64,000 nucleotides of DNA, taken from Alistipes sp. GTDB lineage: Bacteria > Bacteroidota > Bacteroidia > Bacteroidales > Rikenellaceae. The notes beneath the pieces are model-generated. The model was not told the DNA's origin and searched no databases. It saw nothing but the letters and a program-made list of their open reading frames with translations. The stretch spans positions 1-64,000 of the forward strand of contig JAFTWZ010000015.1 in the NCBI GenBank assembly GCA_017465055.1. Direction: 5' to 3'. The translations under genes and the position numbers were made by a program. Shown here piece after piece: positions 59,067 to 64,000 of this stretch; position 1 is the stretch's first letter, and the number at the start of each line of letters is the position of its first letter.

Positions 59067-60287
59067 ATGGCCTACGATATAGAAGCTATACGTCGCGATT
59101 TCCCGATTCTCGAACTCGAGGTCAACAAGCGCCCATTGGTCTACTTCGACAGTGGCGCTACGGCACAGAAGCCTCTGCGCGTCATTGAGGCTACGGAGCG
59201 CCTTATGCGCCAGTGTAACGCCAACATCCATCGTGGTGTTCACCACCTGTCGGGTGCTATGACCGAGATGTATGAGTCGGCGCGCGAGCAGGTGCGTAGG
59301 TTTATAGGTGCTGAGCATCGCGAGGAGATTATATTTACGGCAGGAGCTACTGCATCGATAAATCTTGTCGCCTATGCTTGGAGTGCGAGGTATCTTCGCT
59401 CGGGCGATAACGTCGTTGTCTCGGAGATGGAGCACCACTCGAATATCGTGCCCTGGCAGTTGGCTGCGGCACGTTGTGGTGCTGAGCTTAGGGTACTGCC
59501 CTTCGATGAGCGCGGTGAGCTTAGGATGGATATGCTTGCGGAGCTTATCGACGAGCGTACTAAGATGGTGGCCGTAACTGAGGCCTCGAATACGCTTGGT
59601 ACGGTACCCGACCTCGAGCCTATCATCGCGGCAGCTCACGCTGTGGGTGCTCACGTTATGGTCGATGGTTGCCAGGGTATTGTTCACGGTGGCGGTAGGG
59701 TTGCTGAGCGAGGCTACGACTTCTATGCCTTCTCGGGACATAAGCTCTACGGCCCTACGGGCATCGGTGTGCTCTACGGTCGTCGCGAACTCCTCGACGA
59801 GATGCCCCCGTTTATGGGTGGTGGCGATATGGTCGACAAGGTAACCTTTGCTAAGACTACCTATGCCCCCCTGCCGCTGAAGTACGAGGCGGGCACTTCG
59901 AACTTTATAGGTGCTGTGGGCCTTGCCGAGGCTATGCACTATGTCGAGAGCGTTGGTATGTCGGCTATTGAGCGTCACGAGATGGAGCTTTTGGAGGCTA
60001 TGACCTCGCGCTTGGAGGCTATCTCGGGCCTACGAATCTACGGCACTGCCGAGCATAAGTGTCCGATTGTCAGCTTCACGGTCGATGGTACACACCCATA
60101 CGACGTGGGTATGATTCTCGATAAGTTGGGCATTGCTATACGCACAGGTCACCACTGCGCCGAGCCCGTTATGACGCACTTCGGCGTCGCGGGTATGTGT
60201 CGCGCCTCAATCGGTATGTATAACACTATGGCCGAGGTCGAGAGCTTGGCTCGGGGCGTTGAGCGTGCTGTGTCTATGCTGCGATAG
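59067..60287 (+). CDS. sufS: Cysteine desulfurase SufS
   Basis: The 406-residue PLP enzyme takes sulfur from cysteine for the SUF scaffold. It has YFDSGATAQKP at the start, HRGVHHLSGAMTEMYE, the PLP-Lys in FYAFSGHKLYGPTGIGVLYG and the catalytic Cys in IRTGHHCAEPVMTHFG. It is a group II (CsdB/SufS) enzyme. No SufE or SufU gene is seen in the window. It is the fourth suf gene, followed after 38 bp by tmk. Confidence 0.97.
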   Translation: MAYDIEAIRRDFPILELEVNKRPLVYFDSGATAQKPLRVIEATERLMRQCNANIHRGVHHLSGAMTEMYESAREQVRRFIGAEHREEIIFTAGATASINLVAYAWSARYLRSGDNVVVSEMEHHSNIVPWQLAAARCGAELRVLPFDERGELRMDMLAELIDERTKMVAVTEASNTLGTVPDLEPIIAAAHAVGAHVMVDGCQGIVHGGGRVAERGYDFYAFSGHKLYGPTGIGVLYGRRELLDEMPPFMGGGDMVDKVTFAKTTYAPLPLKYEAGTSNFIGAVGLAEAMHYVESVGMSAIERHEMELLEAMTSRLEAISGLRIYGTAEHKCPIVSFTVDGTHPYDVGMILDKLGIAIRTGHHCAEPVMTHFGVAGMCRASIGMYNTMAEVESLARGVERAVSMLR

Positions 60288-60325
60288 TTGAGCTAATACG
60301 TTTGTAATAAATATTTTGTAGATAT

Positions 60326-61000
60326 ATGTTTATCGTACTTGAGGGTTTAGATGGTGCGGGTAAGTCTACCCAGATAGCCAAGCTTCGGGAGTTGTTTCAC
60401 AGTCGTGGTATAGAGTCGGAGTACCTACACTTTCCGCGCTTCGATGCTCCGGTCTATGGCGAGCTTATTGCGCGCTTCCTGCGTGGTGACTTGGGCACTG
60501 TCGACGCCGTTAATCCCTATCTTGTTGCTCTGCTATATGCTGGCGATAGGGCCGATGCTGCTGCTACCATACGTCGCTGGATAGGCGAAGGTAAGGTGGT
60601 CATTGTCGATAGATATGTCTACTCGAATATAGGCTATCAGTGCGCTAAGATAGCCGATGCGGAGGAGCGTACTCGCCTGCGTGAGTGGATTCTTAAGACC
60701 GAGTTCGAGGAGTTTGCCATTCCTCGTCCCGATTTGTCGCTCTTCTTGGACGTACCATTCGAGTTTACGGCTAAGAAACTTACCGAGACGCGCGAGGGTG
60801 ACGATAGGGCCTACCTCAACGGTAGCAAGGATATTCACGAGGCGTCGCTCGACCTGCAGCGTCGCGTGCGCGAGGTGTATATAGATGCCGCCCAACAAGG
60901 TAACGATATCGAGGTTGTCGACTGCTCTACCGAGGAGGGTGCTATGGCCTCTCCCGAGGTGATTTTTGAACGTATTATGCACTATGTCGAGAGGTTGTAA
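60326..61000 (+). CDS. tmk: Thymidylate kinase
   Basis: The 224-residue kinase makes dTDP from dTMP for DNA synthesis. It has the P-loop LEGLDGAGKSTQ (about residues 4-15), the DRY-type motif VIVDRYVYSNIGYQ and the lid DLSLFLDVPFE followed by REGDDRAYL. It is a little longer than the common 210 residues. It follows sufS by 38 bp and overlaps the next gene by 17 bp. Confidence 0.95.
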   Translation: MFIVLEGLDGAGKSTQIAKLRELFHSRGIESEYLHFPRFDAPVYGELIARFLRGDLGTVDAVNPYLVALLYAGDRADAAATIRRWIGEGKVVIVDRYVYSNIGYQCAKIADAEERTRLREWILKTEFEEFAIPRPDLSLFLDVPFEFTAKKLTETREGDDRAYLNGSKDIHEASLDLQRRVREVYIDAAQQGNDIEVVDCSTEEGAMASPEVIFERIMHYVERL

Positions 61001-62087
61001 TTGTGGCGATTGCGGCGGAGTGTGGAGAGCCGCTGTTGACGCCGTTGCTCGTTGGATTTTAGGAGGCGTTCTGCTCTTCTCGGGTGCTGTTAAGAGTGTC
61101 GACCCTGTCGGTACGTCGCTATATGTCGATAAGTACCTCGCTACCTACTCTCTCGAGGCTCTGCTACCTCTGTCAGTGACTATTGCCGTTGTGCTTGCTG
61201 TCGTAGAGTTTGCCTTAGGAGTACTCCTTATCCTCGGCTATCACCGCAGGGTGACCATCACGCTTACGCTAATCCTTACCTCTATATTCTTTGTCGTTAC
61301 GCTGTTAAGTGCAACGCTACTACCCATTGGCGACTGTGGGTGCTTTGGCCCTATGCTACGCTTAGAGCCCTGGCAGAGCTTGGCTAAGAATGTGGTGCTT
61401 CCCTCGCTTGCCATCCTGCTATATCGAAATCTTAGGTCGCGAAGTGCCGAGCGTTATGGTGTCGCAGGTGTCGTGGCCATTATTGTCGCCATCGCACTCC
61501 CTATGGCGGCTAATCTCTACTCTCTTCGCTACCTCCCTATTGTCGACTTTATGTCCTACAAGGTGGGTACTCAGCTTGGTGCTAAGGTTGCCGAGGAGCG
61601 CGCTGCGGAGCAGGAGGGCGCACGCTATACTCTTCGATTCAGACGCCTCGATACTGGCCAGATTGTTGAGTTTGATGCTTCGGCTTCGGAGTGCTGGCAC
61701 GATGCCAACCTTGAGTATCTCGACTCAGTGGCTACGGATAACGTCGTCGATGCCGAATACTCAGATTTTCGACTCTATGGTGCCGATGGCGAGGATTATA
61801 GCCTCGATGTGCTTGGTCGTAAGGGGCGTGTGGCACTGCTATGCATTAACCGTTGCACCAGTGTCGACGATAAGAGTATTAGCGGTATAGAGCGACTCTT
61901 GGCAAGCTATCCTCGGAGCGGTATCGTTGTGCTCAAGGCTTGCGACTATGAGCTTGACCTAATTGACGATGCGGAGACTTATAGGGTTGATGCACAGACC
62001 CTTCGCAATGTCGTAAGGGCGGATATAGGCGTTGTGGTATTGCGCGATGGTGTCGTGGAGTTTAAGGCCGATATACGAGATATATAG
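60984..62087 (+). CDS. DoxX/MauE-type membrane protein with C-terminal domain
   Basis: The 367-residue protein has a Cys-rich N-terminus (MSRGCNCGDCGG), four hydrophobic helices (about 18-38, 58-79, 84-106, 121-150 region) and the motif LLPIGDCGCFGP, which places it in the DoxX-like/MauE group (BT_3928 type). The C-terminal part (about 190-367) is soluble, with thioredoxin-like features but no CxxC. Such proteins may handle thiols or redox partners in the inner membrane. I start at MSRGCNC; an upstream TTG start is less likely. It overlaps tmk by 17 bp. Confidence 0.82.
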   Translation: MSRGCNCGDCGGVWRAAVDAVARWILGGVLLFSGAVKSVDPVGTSLYVDKYLATYSLEALLPLSVTIAVVLAVVEFALGVLLILGYHRRVTITLTLILTSIFFVVTLLSATLLPIGDCGCFGPMLRLEPWQSLAKNVVLPSLAILLYRNLRSRSAERYGVAGVVAIIVAIALPMAANLYSLRYLPIVDFMSYKVGTQLGAKVAEERAAEQEGARYTLRFRRLDTGQIVEFDASASECWHDANLEYLDSVATDNVVDAEYSDFRLYGADGEDYSLDVLGRKGRVALLCINRCTSVDDKSISGIERLLASYPRSGIVVLKACDYELDLIDDAETYRVDAQTLRNVVRADIGVVVLRDGVVEFKADIRDI

Positions 62088-62129
62088 AATAGTGCATATT
62101 ACAGTGAGGTTGCTGCTCTGGCAAGATAA

Positions 62130-62165
62130 TTGACCGTTCGCAAGTGTGAATGGTCAATTTTATTT
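62130..62165 (+). terminator. Terminator-like hairpin just before the adaptor gene
   Basis: TTGACC-gTTC and GAAtGGTCAA (62130-62157) form a hairpin followed by TTTTATTTT. The T-run ends right before the ATG of the next gene, so termination and translation start overlap. Confidence 0.6.
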
Positions 62166-62166
62166 T

Positions 62167-63201
62167 ATGCGCAACTACTCTATTCTATTGCTTATCCTCT
62201 TGCTCTTTGGTTGTGGCCGCCACGCTCCGCAGGTCGATGGCCAGCCGCAGGTCGTCAAGTGCGTTACGGCTACCTCGGTCGACTACCTTCGTCGCGACTT
62301 TGCAGCACTATCTACTGCCGACGATGCTGTAAACCTTGCCTTCAAGATCTCGGGCCGTGTGGTCGATATCCCAGTGGCTAAGGGCGTGAGAGTTCGTAAG
62401 GGTCAGCTCCTTGCGGAGCTTGATAAGCGCGACGTAGAGCTTCAGGTCGAGGCGTCGCGTGCCGCCTATCGCGAGGCTCAGTCGCGCCTGGAGCGTGCTA
62501 AGCGGCTCTTGGAACACTCGGCTATCTCGGCCCAGGAGGTCGAGTCGTTGGAGAATAGCCTTGCGCAGGCCCAGTCGGCCTATGAGAATAGTCTTGACTT
62601 GCTTGCCGATACACGTATCTTAGCACCCTTCGATGGCATTGTCGAGCGTACATATGTCGACGCCTTCCAGCGCGTGACGTCGGGCGAGACAATACTCCGC
62701 ATAGTGAATCCCGTAAGTAGCACCGTCGGCTTTACCGCCCCCGAGAGTGTAGTTACGCAGCTCGGTCTCGAGACGACACACTTTGTAGTAGTCTTCGATG
62801 CGTGGCCCGAAGTGACGTTTCGTGCCGTTATCAAGAGTTTTGCCCGCACCTCGTCCGATGCCTTAGGCTTTCCTGTCTCCTTACGCCTTGTCGACGTCGA
62901 TACACAGCTCTACAATATCACTCCAGGTATGACCTGCGTGGCTACGGTTATCACTCCCGAGAGCGATCGGCGTGCCGTTTTGCTTCCGCTTACAGCGATA
63001 TATGCCCCTATCGAGGGTGGCGAGTATGTCTGGGTTGTTGGCGATGATGATAGGGTATATCGACGTCGAGTCGTGCTCGGCTCGCCCTCGGGCGCTGATG
63101 GTGTCATAGTGCTCGATGGCGTCACGTCGGGCGATAGGGTAGTTGTCGCTGGTGTATACCACCTTGTCGAGGGCGAACGTGTTAAGGTCTTAGAGAATTA
63201 G
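62167..63201 (+). CDS. RND efflux periplasmic adaptor lipoprotein
   Basis: The 344-residue adaptor has a lipoprotein signal (MRNYSILLLILLLFGC), a lipoyl half (KISGRVVDIPVAKGVRVRKGQLLAELD), a helical hairpin around residues 85-140, the second lipoyl half (ILAPFDGIVERTYVDAFQRV) and beta-barrel and membrane-proximal domains (ATVITPESDRRAVLLPLTAIY, GVTSGDRVVVAGVYHLVEGERV). A GTG 21 bp upstream is in frame, but the signal peptide fits the ATG. It works with the RND pump encoded 6 bp downstream; an outer membrane channel gene is not seen here. Confidence 0.93.
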   Translation: MRNYSILLLILLLFGCGRHAPQVDGQPQVVKCVTATSVDYLRRDFAALSTADDAVNLAFKISGRVVDIPVAKGVRVRKGQLLAELDKRDVELQVEASRAAYREAQSRLERAKRLLEHSAISAQEVESLENSLAQAQSAYENSLDLLADTRILAPFDGIVERTYVDAFQRVTSGETILRIVNPVSSTVGFTAPESVVTQLGLETTHFVVVFDAWPEVTFRAVIKSFARTSSDALGFPVSLRLVDVDTQLYNITPGMTCVATVITPESDRRAVLLPLTAIYAPIEGGEYVWVVGDDDRVYRRRVVLGSPSGADGVIVLDGVTSGDRVVVAGVYHLVEGERVKVLEN

Positions 63202-63207
63202 TCGGCT

Positions 63208-64000
63208 ATGGTTAACGTTACGCGATACTCCGTTACACATATCTCGGTAGTTGTCACGCTGCTTGTGGCCCTACTTCTTGGTGGTGTCTACGCCTTCTGG
63301 CAGCTCGGCAAGCGCGAGGACTCGACGTTTACCATCAAGAGTGCCGTTGTTGTCGCTCCCTACGCAGGTGCTACGCCCGATGAGGTCGAGCGCCTTGTTG
63401 TCGAGCCTTTGGAGCGCGAGCTACGCACGCTGTCATATCTCTACGAGATAACCTCCGAGGCACACTTTGGCTATGCTCGCCTTGTCGTTAAGCTCCACCC
63501 AGCTACGCCCGATGAGCGCATACCGCAACTATGGGATGAGCTACGCCGTAAGGTCGATAAGGCTCGCTTGTTGCTACCGCGTGACGTGGGAGATATAAGC
63601 GTTGCCGATGACTTTGGCGATGTCTACGGCCTCTACTACGCCTTACGCTCCGAGGGAGGATATTCGTGGCAGGAGTTGCGCGGCTATGCTCGCGATGTAG
63701 AGCGCAAGCTCTATGCTATCGCTGGCGTTGAGAAGGTTATGCTCTATGGCGAGCCAAAGCCCGAGGTAGATGTATGGCTTAGCCCCGCTACGTTGGCAGC
63801 CTTCGAGCTTCGGCCCGAGGATATAGGTCGTATTATATCGCGACAAAATGATGTCGTGGGCCTCGGTGTTCACCGTGCTGGCGACATCTCCGTAGAGTTA
63901 GTCGAGGGTACTACCTATGGCTCTATATCGGAGCTTGAGAATCAGCTGCTTATAGCTCCCGATGGCAAGCAGTATCGCCTTAGCGACTTAGCCACCGTAG
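63208..64000 (+). CDS. RND-family efflux pump inner-membrane subunit (partial, C-terminus outside window)
   Basis: The first 264 residues are visible. A hydrophobic N-terminal helix (VTHISVVVTLLVALLLGGVY) leads into the periplasmic porter domain with KSAVVVAPYAGATPDEVERL, the opening of AcrB/CusA-type pumps, and GVEKVMLYGEPKPEVDVWLS. The pump uses the proton gradient to push compounds out through an adaptor and an outer membrane channel. It lies 6 bp after the adaptor gene. The substrate class cannot be judged from this part. Confidence 0.92.
   Translation, partial: MVNVTRYSVTHISVVVTLLVALLLGGVYAFWQLGKREDSTFTIKSAVVVAPYAGATPDEVERLVVEPLERELRTLSYLYEITSEAHFGYARLVVKLHPATPDERIPQLWDELRRKVDKARLLLPRDVGDISVADDFGDVYGLYYALRSEGGYSWQELRGYARDVERKLYAIAGVEKVMLYGEPKPEVDVWLSPATLAAFELRPEDIGRIISRQNDVVGLGVHRAGDISVELVEGTTYGSISELENQLLIAPDGKQYRLSDLATV

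Noticed and set aside
58908-59978. 356-codon minus-strand frame
   Set aside because: It is antisense to sufD/sufS, both of which are unmistakable on the plus strand; the composition of the translation is typical of a shadow frame.

Overview
The window looks like chromosomal DNA of a Bacteroidota bacterium, most likely a gut Bacteroidales (an Alistipes/Rikenellaceae-like organism is my guess, not proven). The grounds are Bacteroidetes-type promoters (TTTG, 19-21 bp, TAnnTTTG) before many genes, the near absence of Shine-Dalgarno sequences, several Bacteroidetes-restricted families (DUF3784-like, lipoproteins with acidic residues after the lipobox Cys), and housekeeping genes of that type (dnaA, recA, a bifunctional relA/spoT, SufBCDS). 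No phage, insertion sequence, plasmid gene or CRISPR array was seen.

Layout. 1-2.7 kb: minus-strand operon tetR - tolC-like - HlyD-type adaptor (cut by the window edge) with a clear promoter and operator. 3-4.4 kb: a secreted protein, rubredoxin and a 59-residue winged-helix protein. 5.5-8.9 kb: tRNA-Pro(GGG), an iron/cobalamin-type ABC importer and tRNA-Glu(TTC). 9-15.2 kb: rpsT, a phosphosugar mutase and dnaA, separated by large repeat-filled spacers. 15.3-24.4 kb: zinc ribbon protein, Bcp-type peroxidase, recA, relA/spoT, HIT protein, an XRE-type regulator with operators, uvrB. 24.5-28.5 kb: a two-gene minus-strand lipoprotein operon whose second product carries four Ig-like repeats and a C-terminal domain strongly resembling the streptococcal IgG protease IdeS/Mac. 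28.9-35.2 kb: der, a His-rich outer-membrane protein, phoH-like gene, pepD, a lipid kinase. 35.8-40 kb: SPFH protein, ribbon-helix-helix protein, small membrane proteins and an S41 peptidase. 40.2-45.2 kb: three lipoproteins plus a two-helix cation channel with an altered selectivity filter. 45.3-53.2 kb: DUF362 protein, CYTH protein, C1-type peptidase, a TrkA-N/RyR-like membrane protein, an MFS transporter. 53.3-62 kb: glyA, a DUF2461 protein, sufBCDS, tmk and a DoxX/MauE-type membrane protein. 62.1-64 kb: a second adaptor plus the start of an RND pump.

The noncoding DNA is the most unusual part. At least five spacers carry a composite repeat: 9-bp purine-rich tandem arms and pyrimidine-rich arms around a conserved core of about 32 bp, often flanked by degenerate 10-bp repeats and by small GC hairpins whose stems covary between copies. 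Added to this are a roughly 31-bp-unit repeat element present as an inverted pair, an AT-rich tract between 52-bp inverted arms about 3 kb before dnaA, and a 90-bp triplicated unit between the C1 peptidase and the RyR-like gene.

Main candidates for new biology are the IdeS-like surface protease of a commensal with its partner lipoprotein, the lipoprotein/channel operon, the RyR-like channel, and the composite hairpin repeat family.
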